NCBI RefSeq assembly: GCF_050916355.1
Contig: NZ_CP136946.1
Coordinates: 868,001 to 932,000 of the forward strand
DNA length: 64,000 bases
Direction of reading: 5' to 3'
From: Jeongeupia wiesaeckerbachi
Lineage (GTDB): Bacteria > Pseudomonadota > Gammaproteobacteria > Burkholderiales > Chitinibacteraceae
Each line of letters starts with the position of its first letter. The stretch's first letter is position 1. Below the pieces are notes generated by a model, which was not told the DNA's origin, made no database searches, and was given only the letters and a program-made list of their open reading frames with translations. Shown here in pieces: positions 37,720 to 47,667 of this stretch. The translations under genes and the position numbers were made by a program.

Positions 37720-38714
37720 TTTTGCTCCACCAGCCATGCAGCAATGCGCTGCATGGCCACGTCATAGGAAACCGCCGGCTGATAGCCCAGCAGGCGTTTG
37801 GCCTTGCTCATCGAGACTTCGTTGGCGTTGCCCAGCAGGCGCAAGGCCATATGCGTCAGCGGCGGACGGCCGCCGAGATTCAGCCAGCGCCACAGCCGTT
37901 CGCACGTGCTCGCCGCGGCGCAGGCCAGCTTGCCGTTGAGGCTTTTCGGCGCCGGCAGGCCCGCCATCGCGGCCAGATCAGCCAGATAGCTGCGCCAGCT
38001 GACGCCGGCACCGTCGGCGGCGTTGAAGACCTCGCCACGCGCCGCCGGATGGAAGGCCGCGAGCACCAGCATGTCGACCACGTTGTCGACATAGGCCAGC
38101 CCCGCATCGAAGCGGCCGCCGCCGATCAGCACCGGGCTGCCCCGGCGCATTTCCGCCAGCATGGTCTGCACCCATGGTCCCGACGCCGGGCCGAACACAT
38201 TGCCCGGCCGCACCACGCTGTACGACAACGCGTGTTCCTGCGCATAGCGGCGCAGCAGACTTTCCTGCGCCACCTTGCTGCGATCGTAGGGCGACACCAG
38301 ATCGCTGCCGATCGACAGCGTTTCGGACAAGCGCGTGCGGCCGAACAGCCCGCCGTAGACGACGATGCTCGATACCAGCACCAGATGCGCCGGAGTGCCG
38401 ATCATCGCGTCGAGCACATTGCGCGTGCCACCGACGGTAACTTTTTCATGCAGCGCCTCGGCGCCCCAGTCACCGACCATGGCCGCCAGATGGATCACCA
38501 CCTGGTGGCCGGCCAGCGCCTGTTTCACGGCGGCCGCGTCGCATATGTCGCCGCGCACCACGCGCACGCGCCCCTGCCACCCGGCGGGCTCCTGCTCGGA
38601 AGGCAGCAGCAGCGCGCTGACCGCATGGCCATCGCGCAGCAGCGTTGCCACCAAGGCCTTGCCGATAAAACCGCCGGCACCGGTCACGAATACGTTTTGC
38701 GTTGGAGCGTTCAT
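37716..38714 (-). CDS. NAD-dependent epimerase/dehydratase (3-beta-HSD-like)
   Basis: 332 residues, extended SDR type. TGAGGFIGKALV coenzyme motif, HLAAMVGDW, SSIVVYGG for the catalytic Ser/Thr and YDRSK for Tyr/Lys, then RPGNVFGP. Members act on nucleotide sugars, sterols or polyketide intermediates; no substrate is implied here. The ATG at 38714 follows a GAG-containing site and starts at the family N-terminus. First gene of a two-gene unit with the SDR. Confidence 0.9.
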   Translation of the reverse strand: MNAPTQNVFVTGAGGFIGKALVATLLRDGHAVSALLLPSEQEPAGWQGRVRVVRGDICDAAAVKQALAGHQVVIHLAAMVGDWGAEALHEKVTVGGTRNVLDAMIGTPAHLVLVSSIVVYGGLFGRTRLSETLSIGSDLVSPYDRSKVAQESLLRRYAQEHALSYSVVRPGNVFGPASGPWVQTMLAEMRRGSPVLIGGGRFDAGLAYVDNVVDMLVLAAFHPAARGEVFNAADGAGVSWRSYLADLAAMAGLPAPKSLNGKLACAAASTCERLWRWLNLGGRPPLTHMALRLLGNANEVSMSKAKRLLGYQPAVSYDVAMQRIAAWLVEQK

Positions 38715-38855
38715 CTTGATCTCGACTGATTCTTGCACCGTGGCCGTCGTCCGGCGGTGCACACGCGCGCCGTTGCCCCGCCCCGCCCGGTGCAACGGCG
38801 CCGGCAAGCCGAGGATCGCAAGGGGCAGAGCGGCAGCGGACGGTATGGGTCGCGC

Positions 38856-39341
38856 TTATTGCGCCGAAGGCGGCGGCAGCAGTTCGATCAGGCTGTGCAG
38901 ATCGATCATCGCCGCTTCGGCCAGACTCTTGCCTTCATAAGCAACAAAGAATTTCATACCCAGGCGGATGGTCGCGCTGCCGTCGGCCAGATAGTTGTCG
39001 AGGAAGGCCTCTTGGTCGCTGCGGAACACCAGCAGCAATTCGGCGCCTTCGTCGCTCCACGGCGTATGGGTATTGCCCTCGACCTCGTAAGCCATGTCGC
39101 CGGCCTTGAAATGGCCCTCGTCATAGCTCCACTCGCCCGACAGCGTGTAGGCCACGGCGCGACAGAAATGGAAGTGGCGCGGCATGCGCGAGCCGGGCGA
39201 GAAGCGGGCGCGGAGCACCACCTGCTTGGTTTCGGTGTCGGCCTTCAACACCTTGAAACTCACCCCTTCGGCACCGGGCAGCGGCACCGGGAGCCAATCA
39301 AATTCATCGCGGATGATGGTCGTTGGGAGGATTGCGTTCAT
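38856..39341 (-). CDS. ChrR-like cupin (2,4'-dihydroxyacetophenone dioxygenase family)
   Basis: 161 residues forming one cupin. The His-rich metal motif is RHFHFCRAVAYTLSGEW and the second motif THTPWSDEGAEL. The family includes ChrR cupins and dihydroxyacetophenone dioxygenase; either a metal-dependent oxygenase or a sensor role is possible. The start at 39341 follows GAGG. It is a single gene; 161 bases separate it from the flavin reductase gene. Confidence 0.85.
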   Translation of the reverse strand: MNAILPTTIIRDEFDWLPVPLPGAEGVSFKVLKADTETKQVVLRARFSPGSRMPRHFHFCRAVAYTLSGEWSYDEGHFKAGDMAYEVEGNTHTPWSDEGAELLLVFRSDQEAFLDNYLADGSATIRLGMKFFVAYEGKSLAEAAMIDLHSLIELLPPPSAQ

Positions 39342-39502
39342 GCCGGTGGCCTCGGTTTGGGATTGGCGAAATGCCAATCTAAAACAAGGCCGATGAATAT
39401 TCTTAGCAATACACGCCAACTTCTTTGCTTTTGGCGTCGAAACCGCCCCATGCGGGCAATCCATTACGCCGCCGGCATGCGCCCGCGCTGTGGCGTGACG
39501 AG

Positions 39503-40090
39503 CTAGCCGAGCGACTCGCCGGCGACGCTGAACATGCCGCCGGCTTCGAAAAACGCACCGCCGGCGACATGGTGGATGCTGCCCGGCTGCTCGGGCGCAT
39601 CGAGCCAGCGGCCGTCGCGGTAGACCGCCGGATTGGCCCATGCGGCGACGACTTCGACGATGAACAGATCGTAGGTCTGCTGGTTGTGCGGTTCGGGTAT
39701 CACCCGGCATTCGAGCCAGGCGTGGCAGCCTTCGACCAGCGGCGCGGCAATCTGGCTGCCGGCGAAGGTTGTGATGCCGTGGCGGGCAAACTTGTCGCCG
39801 TCGCGACCGGATTCGTTGCCGAGCGCGTACACCAGCGCAGCCTGCGCGCGCGTCGGCACCTGCACCGCCAGTTCGCCGCTGGCTTCGATCAGCCCGCGAC
39901 TGTAAGTGTGCTTGTCGATGACGACGACGAGCTTGGGCGGGGCGAAATCGAGCACGGTGTTCCACGCCGCGGTCATCACATTGCGCGCGTCGCCGTGGGC
40001 GCTGCTGACCAGCACGGTCGGGCCGTGGGTGAGCAGCTTGTAGGCGTCCTTGAGCGGAACCGATTGCGGGGTGTCGACGGCGGTGCTCAT
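39503..40090 (-). CDS. Flavin reductase family protein
   Basis: 195 residues, FMN-binding split-barrel type. Blocks VSSAHGDARNVMTAAWN and FAPPKLVVVIDKHTYSR match flavin reductase-like (Flavin_Reduct) domains, which reduce or bind FMN for a partner oxygenase. The start codon overlaps the stop of the upstream FAD dehydrogenase gene by four bases (ATGA at 40087-40090), so the two flavoproteins are translated together. Confidence 0.88.
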   Translation of the reverse strand: MSTAVDTPQSVPLKDAYKLLTHGPTVLVSSAHGDARNVMTAAWNTVLDFAPPKLVVVIDKHTYSRGLIEASGELAVQVPTRAQAALVYALGNESGRDGDKFARHGITTFAGSQIAAPLVEGCHAWLECRVIPEPHNQQTYDLFIVEVVAAWANPAVYRDGRWLDAPEQPGSIHHVAGGAFFEAGGMFSVAGESLG

Positions 40091-41712
40091 GACCGTGCTC
40101 CGGTCATCGCCAAGGCCACCGCTTCGGCGATCTCGATACCGTCGACGCCAGCCGAGAGAATGCCGCCGGCGTAACCGGCGCCTTCGCCGGCCGGGAACAG
40201 GCCGCGCACGTTCAGGCTCTGGTAGCTCTGCTTGTCGCGGGTGATGCGCAGCGGCGCACTGGTGCGCGTCTCGACGCCGGTCAGCATTGCATCGTGCATG
40301 CTGTAGCCCTTGATCTGCCGCTCGAATGCCGGAATCGCCTCGCGCATCGCCTCGATGGCGTAGGCCGGCAGCGCATCGGCCAGATTGGTCAGCGTCACGC
40401 CCGGCGTATACGACGGCGCAACCGAGCCGAAATCGGTCGATGCCTTGTTGGCCATGAAATCGCCGACCAGCTGACCCGGCGCGTTGTAGTTGCTGCCGCC
40501 CATCTCGAATGCACGCGATTCGAGCTGGCGCTGGAATTCGATCCCGGCCAGCACGTCGCCCGGATAATCGCGCGGGTCGATGCCGACGACGAAGCCCGAG
40601 TTGGCGTTGCGCTCGTTGCGCGAATACTGGCTCATGCCGTTGGTGACGACGCGGCCTTCCTCGCTGGTCGCCGCGACGACGGTGCCGCCCGGGCACATGC
40701 AGAAGCTGTAGACGGTGCGACCGTTGCTGGCGTGATGAACGAGCTTGTAATCGGCGGCGCCGAGGATGGGATTGCCGGCGGAAGGACCAAAGCGCGCGGC
40801 GTCGATCACCGATTGCGGATGTTCGATCCGGAAGCCGACCGAGAACGGCTTGGCCTCCATGAACACGCCGTGGCCGTGCAGCATCTCGAAGGTGTCGCGC
40901 GCGCTGTGGCCCAGCGCCAGCACCACGTGGTCGGACTCGATGGTCGAACCGTCGGCGAGCACCACGCCGCGAATCTGCCGCTGGCCTTCCCCTGCCGGTT
41001 CAAGCACCAGGTCCTGCACCCGGTGGTTGAAGCGGATCTCGCCGCCGAGCGAGATGATCGTCTCGCGCATCTGCTCGATCATGCTCACCAGCCGGAAAGT
41101 ACCGATGTGCGGCTTGCTGACATAGCTGATCTCTTCCGGCGCGCCGGCGGCGACGAATTCGGCGATGACCTTGCGGCCGAGGAAACGCGGATCGCGGATC
41201 TGGCTGTAAAGCTTGCCGTCCGAGAACGTGCCGGCGCCGCCTTCGCCGAACTGCACGTTCGAATCGGGGTTCAGCTCGCGCTTGCGCCACAGCCCCCAGG
41301 TGTCCTTGGTCCGTTCGCGCACCGCCTTGCCGCGTTCGAGCACGATGGGCTTGAAGCCCATCTGCGCCAGCACCAGCGCCGCGAACAGGCCGCAAGGGCC
41401 GAAGCCGACGACCAGCGGGCGTTTGGCGATATTGGCCGGCGCCTGCGCGACAAAGCGGTAGGCCATGTCCGGCGAAGGCTGCACATGGCGATCGTTGGCA
41501 AAACGCTTCAGCAGTGCCTGCTCGTTGCGGACTTCGCAGTCGAGCGAATAGACGAGCAGGATGTTCGCCTTCTTGCGCGCATCATAGGCCCGCTGGAACA
41601 CCGTCATTTCGATCAGCTCGGCCGGTTTGATCCCGAGCTTGGCGAGCACGGCGGCGCGCAGTTCATCTTCGGCATGGTTCAGCGGTAGCTTGATTTCGGT
41701 GAGTCGCAACAT
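40087..41712 (-). CDS. FAD-dependent dehydrogenase (COG2509-like)
   Basis: 541 residues. An N-terminal 90-residue domain (LRLTEIKLPLNHAEDELR) precedes VVGFGPCGLFAALVLAQMG, the FAD dinucleotide motif. FGEGGAGTFSDGKLYSQI is the hallmark of this uncharacterised family, and the C-terminus ends FPAGEGAGYAGGILSAGVDG. Substrate unknown. The ATG at 41712 begins the family N-terminus. It sits in an operon with the flavin reductase gene. Confidence 0.9.
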   Translation of the reverse strand: MLRLTEIKLPLNHAEDELRAAVLAKLGIKPAELIEMTVFQRAYDARKKANILLVYSLDCEVRNEQALLKRFANDRHVQPSPDMAYRFVAQAPANIAKRPLVVGFGPCGLFAALVLAQMGFKPIVLERGKAVRERTKDTWGLWRKRELNPDSNVQFGEGGAGTFSDGKLYSQIRDPRFLGRKVIAEFVAAGAPEEISYVSKPHIGTFRLVSMIEQMRETIISLGGEIRFNHRVQDLVLEPAGEGQRQIRGVVLADGSTIESDHVVLALGHSARDTFEMLHGHGVFMEAKPFSVGFRIEHPQSVIDAARFGPSAGNPILGAADYKLVHHASNGRTVYSFCMCPGGTVVAATSEEGRVVTNGMSQYSRNERNANSGFVVGIDPRDYPGDVLAGIEFQRQLESRAFEMGGSNYNAPGQLVGDFMANKASTDFGSVAPSYTPGVTLTNLADALPAYAIEAMREAIPAFERQIKGYSMHDAMLTGVETRTSAPLRITRDKQSYQSLNVRGLFPAGEGAGYAGGILSAGVDGIEIAEAVALAMTGARS

Positions 41713-41850
41713 GGCAGGGACGCGAGGCAGGCGTAAAACCGGCCATTGTACCGGATGCCCCGTACGCCCTGTGACCACCGCCCGGCGCCGGTCCGGGCAA
41801 GGATTCACGGTCGGCGCGAGCCGTCAGCGCAGCCCGGTTAAACTACACCG

Positions 41851-42354
41851 ATGAACTTCCCCTACCTCGCCGGCTACCCGGCCCAACTGGTCGATCAGGT
41901 CGGCGCGCTGCTCGATTCGGGCGAGCTTGGCGCCCGCCTCGGCAGCAAATACCCGCAACGCAACCCGATACAGACCGACCGCGCGCTGTACGACTTTGTT
42001 ACCGAGCGCAAACAGCGCTACCTGAAAAACGCCCCGCCGCTGGCCAAGATCCAGTACGACAACGCGCTGGGCCTGCTGGCCGGCACGCTCGGCACCAACA
42101 CCTTCGCCAGCCGGGTGCAGGGCGGCCGCCTCAAGCGCAAGAACGAAATCCGCATCGCCACGCTGTTCCGCGAAGCGCCGGGCGAATTCCTGTCGATGAT
42201 CGTCGCGCACGAACTGGCGCATCTGAAGGAGAAGGACCACAACAAGGCCTTCTACCAGCTGTGCGTGCATATGGAGCCGGATTATCACCAGCTGGAGTTT
42301 GATTTGCGGGTTTGGCTGACTTGGAAAAATGCCTGCCCGCCATCCTCCCCGTAG
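41851..42354 (+). CDS. YgjP-like M48/SprT-type metallopeptidase domain protein
   Basis: 167 residues. The zinc motif AHELAHLKEKDHNKAFY gives two His ligands plus the general base Glu, and a later HMEPDYHQLEFDLRVWL matches the YgjP family. Function is uncertain; YgjP relatives are predicted metal-dependent hydrolases. The gene is divergent from the FAD dehydrogenase with a 138-base gap. Confidence 0.82.
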   Translation: MNFPYLAGYPAQLVDQVGALLDSGELGARLGSKYPQRNPIQTDRALYDFVTERKQRYLKNAPPLAKIQYDNALGLLAGTLGTNTFASRVQGGRLKRKNEIRIATLFREAPGEFLSMIVAHELAHLKEKDHNKAFYQLCVHMEPDYHQLEFDLRVWLTWKNACPPSSP

Positions 42355-42535
42355 TCACGCCCAGGCAAATCGGTTGTGTACCCTGCCGGACTAAATACGA
42401 GGCCGGCACGCATCGCAATGGCAAATGCCCAGCGCATTTCAACATCGAAAACGATGCAGAAATGAAATTTCCATTCCGAATGGGTTACCGATTGCCCCGA
42501 ATTACAACCGGGGGCGAATTGAACCGCAGCAACAG

Positions 42536-42556
42536 AAACGGGGGCTGTCGCCCCCG
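42536..42556 (-). terminator. Terminator hairpin of the DUF805 gene
   Basis: CGGGGGC-TGTC-GCCCCCG with a short T run on the minus strand, 28 bases after the DUF805 stop. Confidence 0.55.
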
Positions 42557-42583
42557 CAAGTCAAGCGTCAAGCTGGTCGATGA

Positions 42584-42937
42584 TTAGGCAGCCAAGCCCT
42601 TGGGATCGAAGCCGTACTGGTTTTCGCCGGAGCTACCTTCCTGCACCAGGAAGACCAGCAATACGATGGCACCGACAATCGGCACCAGGCCGATCAGCAG
42701 CCACCAGGCGCTACGATCGGTGTCGTGAAGTCGGCGTACCGAAACCGCAATGCCGGGAAGCAACAGCGCAATCGTATACACCCCACCCAAGATGCCGTTG
42801 CTGGAGACAAGAGCCTCAACCACCCCCAGCACCAAGGCGGCGATAATATTGAACAAGGTAAACATCCAATATTCCTTGCGCCGCGCCCGACCAGAAAAAA
42901 CAGCGTACTTTTTTAAAACAGCCAAATACCAATTCAT
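42584..42937 (-). CDS. DUF805 membrane protein
   Basis: 117 residues with three to four hydrophobic helices. The DUF805 hallmarks FSGRARRKEYWMF near the N-terminus and VRRLHDTDRSAWW in the middle are clear. E. coli YhaH/YhaI are relatives of unknown role. GGAGGAG precedes the ATG at 42937. Confidence 0.92.
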   Translation of the reverse strand: MNWYLAVLKKYAVFSGRARRKEYWMFTLFNIIAALVLGVVEALVSSNGILGGVYTIALLLPGIAVSVRRLHDTDRSAWWLLIGLVPIVGAIVLLVFLVQEGSSGENQYGFDPKGLAA

Positions 42938-43288
42938 CTTGTTCTCCTCCCCGCCTCACCTTGAACCGGATGGCATCCGGGGGTTATGCCAACCGAAAAA
43001 CTTTGATTAAATCCAAGAAAAGCAGAGTGCCCGATCCTGAACGTCCAGCAGACCACGCAGCATGAGCGTCCCCCGTGCTTCGTAACGATGCAGGCAGGAA
43101 GAACAGATATCGTAGAGGGAGACAGGTGTTGCGCAGGCCACGCGAGCGTAGATCTTAACCCAAGCTGTCCATTTTCCCTTATAACCTTTCACGACATGTA
43201 GGCTGCACGCTACGGCATCGAGGGCGTTTTTCGAGCGGCATGCACCGGACACCCGCACTCGGCTGTCCGGTACTTCGAACCGCTCGCC
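42938..43288. other. Gap of 351 bases without a confident gene
   Basis: Lower GC than the surroundings. A minus-strand open frame (43007-43258, 83 codons) has a Cys-rich product with no motif I know. A hairpin ACCGGACA-N12-TGTCCGGT lies at 43244-43271, downstream of the arylsulfotransferase-like gene on its strand, with no T run. I see nothing else. Confidence 0.4.
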
Positions 43289-44743
43289 TTAGCGGAGATC
43301 GGGCCGTCCGCCATCCTCCCGTACTGCCACGCAAAACGCCGCATCACTTTGCCCCGGCGCAATGCCCTGCACCGTCACCTCGCGTTCACGTCCGGATGCC
43401 GCGCCCGGGACGCGGAAGCCGGCGGGATCGATGCGCTCGACCGCCGTTTCCACCGGTTTCGGCAGCTGCGGCACCCAGTCGTACGGCGCGCGGTAGGCGC
43501 GGTAGACGAGGTGCAGCTTGTAGGTGCTGCCCTGATACGGGCTCAGGTATTCCCACACCAGCTCGTGCTCGCGCGTCACTTCAAACACCCGGCCGTTGCT
43601 GCCCTCGGTGATCAGCGTATTGCCGTTGGGCAGGCGCTGGGCACTGCTGACGAAGGGGCTGTAGAAGCGCTGCGCGTCGAGCGGGATGACGAAGCCCGCC
43701 TCGGCCGGCGTGTACTGCCAGACGATGGTCAGCGTGACCGGGTCGATCTCGAGCACGCGCGAGTAATCGCGGCGCACGTGCTGCAGGCCGTCCGGCGATG
43801 CCGGGTGTGGCGCGCCATAACCGGCCCAGCCGCCGTTGTCGAACACCAGCAGATTGCCTTCGCCGGGCAGGCCGCGCGGCACGATATGGGCATGGTGCAG
43901 GCCGATGATCCAGCCGAGCTTTTTCTCGGCATCGGAACCGTCGTAATCGGGGCCGAGCCGCCAGACGATGGCGCCGCTCTGCTTGTCGACAATGGCGATG
44001 ATATTGGCCTCGCGTGAATCCCAGATCAGGTTGTCCGGGTGGAAGCGGACGTCGCCGGCGTCGTAATGACGGTTCGGGCCGATGCTTGAGAGCGAGTTGA
44101 TATGCAGCCAGTCGCCGACTTGCCGGTCGGCGAGCTTGCGCAGGTTGGGATTCTGATAGAGCGCGGTCCGTGCGGCGTCGGAAAAGCCCAGCTCGTCGAT
44201 GTGGTCGCTGGCGCGCCACGACCACAGCAGCTGGCCGTCCCAGCCGACTTCGACAATCCGGTCGTCGAGCAGCAAGTGCTCCGAGATCGCCGGGTTGTGC
44301 ACTTCCTCGTGCACCAGCAGCAAGGTATTGCCGCCGTCGGTCTGCGGCGTCTGCCCCGGCGCGTAGTAGCCGACCGGGTTGCCGGCACGCTGGAAGTCGT
44401 GGTGCTGGCGCGCGACCCAGCGCGCCTCGCTGCCGGGGTCGCTGACGTGTTCGAGCTGGCTGAAACGCCAGACGATGTTGCCGTCCCAGTCGACCTGGAC
44501 CAGATCGATCTGGTCCTGGAAGGCGTGCTTCGGATCGCGGTTGCCGCTGCTGGCGAGCAACTGGCCGCCGGGCAGCAGTTTGGGCGGGAAGCCCTGCAGG
44601 TCTTTCCACACCTGCACTTCGCGGCCGTTCGGGTCAAGCAGCACGACGCCGACGTCGGGCGCGTGCAGCACCGTGTAGCCCGGCCAGGCCTTGTCGGGGT
44701 TGAAGACGGTAACGCCGGTCGGGTAAACGCTGGGGTGGCCCAT
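43289..44743 (-). CDS. Arylsulfotransferase-like (ASST family) protein
   Basis: 484 residues with a run of beta-propeller-type WDGN/VWRF and WQYTP repeats and the ASST-family segments HHDFQRAGNPVGYY, LHINSLSSIGPN and GLHHAHIVPRG. Bacterial ASST enzymes move sulfate between phenols using an active-site His in the periplasm. This protein has no signal peptide, so it would be cytoplasmic unless the start is wrong, and it may be a family member of different function. AGGACT lies before the ATG at 44743. Confidence 0.8.
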   Translation of the reverse strand: MGHPSVYPTGVTVFNPDKAWPGYTVLHAPDVGVVLLDPNGREVQVWKDLQGFPPKLLPGGQLLASSGNRDPKHAFQDQIDLVQVDWDGNIVWRFSQLEHVSDPGSEARWVARQHHDFQRAGNPVGYYAPGQTPQTDGGNTLLLVHEEVHNPAISEHLLLDDRIVEVGWDGQLLWSWRASDHIDELGFSDAARTALYQNPNLRKLADRQVGDWLHINSLSSIGPNRHYDAGDVRFHPDNLIWDSREANIIAIVDKQSGAIVWRLGPDYDGSDAEKKLGWIIGLHHAHIVPRGLPGEGNLLVFDNGGWAGYGAPHPASPDGLQHVRRDYSRVLEIDPVTLTIVWQYTPAEAGFVIPLDAQRFYSPFVSSAQRLPNGNTLITEGSNGRVFEVTREHELVWEYLSPYQGSTYKLHLVYRAYRAPYDWVPQLPKPVETAVERIDPAGFRVPGAASGREREVTVQGIAPGQSDAAFCVAVREDGGRPDLR

Positions 44744-45000
44744 GGATGCAGTCCTGTGTGGTCGGAGCCGTTACCCGAGCAAGCGCCATGCCAGATGCAA
44801 ACCCGCCAAAACCGTGCAGTTTGGCCGGCAGAACTGTTGAATTCGCAGCAGAACGCTGCACATTCGCCACCCATGCTGCTGGTCTTGCAACAGCCGGCGC
44901 GGCGCGGCGACTTTTCATCTGCCTGCAACAAAGCGGCAACACAATCGCGGGCACCGGGCGCATCGCGCCAGAAAACCAACGATTCTCAGGAGATGTACCC

Positions 45001-45327
45001 ATGAAGACCGCTCTCACCCTCGCTGTCGCCGCCGCCCTCGGCCTGTCGCTCGCCGCCTGCAGCACCGCGCCGGAAAAAACCGCAGCGCCGGTTGCCGCCG
45101 AAAAGCCGGCCGCGCTGAAGGATGCCGCCCTCGCCGCCGCGGTGAAAACCGCGCTCGACGCCGACCCGACGCTGAAGGGCTTCGACATCGCCGTCACCGG
45201 CAAGGGCGAGGACGTGAAGCTCGACGGCAGCGTTGCCACCGGCCAGGACATGGCGCAGGCCGGCATGATCGCCGAGAAGGTCAAGGGCGTGCGCTACGTC
45301 GACAACAACCTGATGCCGAAGAACTGA
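45001..45327 (+). CDS. BON-domain lipoprotein
   Basis: 108 residues with a lipobox LAAC at residues 17-20, so the mature protein should be lipid-anchored at Cys20. An Ala/Pro/Lys-rich linker leads to a single BON domain (AVKTALDADPTLKGFDIAVTG...KGVRYVDNNLM), which binds membranes or other envelope components. Related to OsmY/HlyD-type stress proteins. AGGAG lies upstream of the ATG. A strong bidirectional terminator follows. Confidence 0.9.
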   Translation: MKTALTLAVAAALGLSLAACSTAPEKTAAPVAAEKPAALKDAALAAAVKTALDADPTLKGFDIAVTGKGEDVKLDGSVATGQDMAQAGMIAEKVKGVRYVDNNLMPKN

Positions 45328-45350
45328 TTCGTCGGCTTTGGCGGATGCAA

Positions 45351-45384
45351 AAACGGCGTGCCCCAGGGCACGCCGTTTGTTTTT
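45351..45384. terminator. Bidirectional rho-independent terminator
   Basis: AAACGGCGTGCCC-CA-GGGCACGCCGTTT followed by GTTTTT on the plus strand and by a T run on the minus strand; lies between the convergent BON and S4 genes. Confidence 0.9.
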
Positions 45385-45397
45385 CCGACCCGATCGC

Positions 45398-45634
45398 TCA
45401 GTCGGCCTGCTCGCTGCCGGCCACGACCTTGATCAATACCGCCTCTTCAACCTGCACCTGCATGCCCGGGCGGATCTTGTTGGTCTTGCGCAGCTCCTGC
45501 ACGCCGTTGACCATCACCACACCGCTGGCGACCAGCGCCTTGCCGGCGGCGCCGCTGTCGACAACGCCGCACAGTTTCAGCAGATCGTTCAGCGCGATGT
45601 ATTCGTCGTAGATTTCAACTTCAAGCGTTTGCAT
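45398..45634 (-). CDS. ybcJ: RNA-binding S4-domain protein (YbcJ-like)
   Basis: 78 residues consisting of one S4 domain: LNDLLKLCGVVDSGAAGKALVASG, then VMVNGVQELRKTNKIRPG. YbcJ of E. coli is a small S4 RNA-binding protein of unknown role. The ATG at 45634 gives the family length; longer in-frame starts lack homology. Convergent with the BON lipoprotein gene. Confidence 0.87.
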   Translation of the reverse strand: MQTLEVEIYDEYIALNDLLKLCGVVDSGAAGKALVASGVVMVNGVQELRKTNKIRPGMQVQVEEAVLIKVVAGSEQAD

Positions 45635-45781
45635 GACAGGCCCGGCGGCAAAGGTAAACCGCGATTCTAGCACCCGGCCATCACCCGCCAGCCTGCCGCC
45701 GCTGCAAGGCACTGGCGGCCGCAAGCCGATCGCGCATAATACGCATCCCGACCGCTTTCCCTTTCAGACAGGAACACCGCA

Positions 45782-46705
<924 letters not shown>

Positions 46706-46771
46706 TCCGGTCAACGGTCTGCAATCTCGCGGGCCTACGCTGCGGGGTTTTCGTCCAACCGGAAACCCCGT

Positions 46772-47464
46772 ATGCGCCTCACCTTCGCCGCCCTCGCCCT
46801 GCTCGCCTCGCTGGGTTTCACCGCGGTACATGCTGCCGACGCCCAGCCCTTCATTACCGCCAAAGACGTCGACCTGACCCGCTTTCTGCCCACGCCGCCG
46901 GCGAACGATTCGGCGCAGACCAAGGCGGAAATCGCCGAGCTGCTGACGATCCAGTCCTCGCGCACGCCGGCGATGGAAGCCGCAGCCAAGGCCGATGCGG
47001 TCGAGAACGTCTGGCGCTTTGCCGATGTGCTCGGGCCGCGGTTCAACGAAGCCGCACTGCCGGCGTTCTCGACCTTCTTTGCCCGCGTGGTCGAAACCGA
47101 AGGCGCCGTCGTCGATCCGGCCAAGGACTACTGGAAGCGGCCGCGCCCGCACATGCTGAACAAGGACATCAAGCCGGTGGTGAAGCTGTCGACCTCGGGC
47201 GCATGGCCGTCCGGACATGCCAGCGTCGGCTACCTGATGGCCACGGTACTGGCGAGCATGGTGCCGGAGCAGCGAGATGCCCTGTTCGCCCGCGCGGCGG
47301 CCTACGCCGAAAACCGCATCATCGGCGGCATCCACTACCGCTCGGACACGGTGATGGGGCGTACCGCCGGCGCGCTGATCGCGCAGCGGCTGTTCCTCGA
47401 CGCCGGCTTCCAGGCCGGCTACGGCCCCGCCCGCGCCGAGCTGCGCGCGGCACTCGGGCTGTAA
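46772..47464 (+). CDS. Class A nonspecific acid phosphatase (PAP2, PhoN-like)
   Basis: 230 residues with a signal peptide ending VHA at about residue 21. The PAP2 catalytic motifs are all present: KDYWKRPRP, SGAWPSGHAS and NRIIGGIHYRSD, giving the Arg, Gly-His and His-Asp of vanadium-haloperoxidase-type acid phosphatases. This fits PhoN-like periplasmic phosphatases that release phosphate from many esters. A hairpin follows the stop at 47478. Confidence 0.92.
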   Translation: MRLTFAALALLASLGFTAVHAADAQPFITAKDVDLTRFLPTPPANDSAQTKAEIAELLTIQSSRTPAMEAAAKADAVENVWRFADVLGPRFNEAALPAFSTFFARVVETEGAVVDPAKDYWKRPRPHMLNKDIKPVVKLSTSGAWPSGHASVGYLMATVLASMVPEQRDALFARAAAYAENRIIGGIHYRSDTVMGRTAGALIAQRLFLDAGFQAGYGPARAELRAALGL

Positions 47465-47477
47465 ACACCTGCAGCCT

Positions 47478-47513
47478 GGGCCAGTTGCCGGATCATCGGC
47501 GGCTGGCCCTGTT
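47478..47513 (+). terminator. Terminator-like hairpin after the acid phosphatase
   Basis: GGGCCAGTTGCCG and CGGCGGCTGGCCC pair over 13 positions with two G-U pairs, loop GATCAT, then TGTTT. Confidence 0.55.
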
Positions 47514-47571
47514 TGATGACAAAAAAGCTTACAAAAATTATTAAAAATTGCGCATACATAAAAACAATAAA

Positions 47572-47592
47572 TTACTTGATATTTACTTGATA
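47572..47592. promoter_or_regulatory. 11-bp-period direct repeat in the AT-rich promoter region of the ubiquitin locus
   Basis: TTACTTGATA occurs at 47572-47581 and again at 47583-47592, one helical turn apart, inside the AT-rich stretch 47517-47605 upstream of the secreted repeat protein. Tandem sites one turn apart suit a dimeric or cooperative regulator. The whole 203-base gap 47465-47667 otherwise holds only the hairpin at 47478. No single -35/-10 pair stands out. Confidence 0.4.
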
Positions 47593-47667
47593 ATTTAGAT
47601 TCAAGCTTCGATCCTTGAAGACGGCGCGAGTACGCCGAGGACACGTCCACTCTTCATGGAGGTTGCT

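Noticed and set aside
43007..43258. 83-codon minus-strand frame between DUF805 and ASST-like genes
   Set aside because: No ribosome site or recognisable motif; too weak to call a gene.
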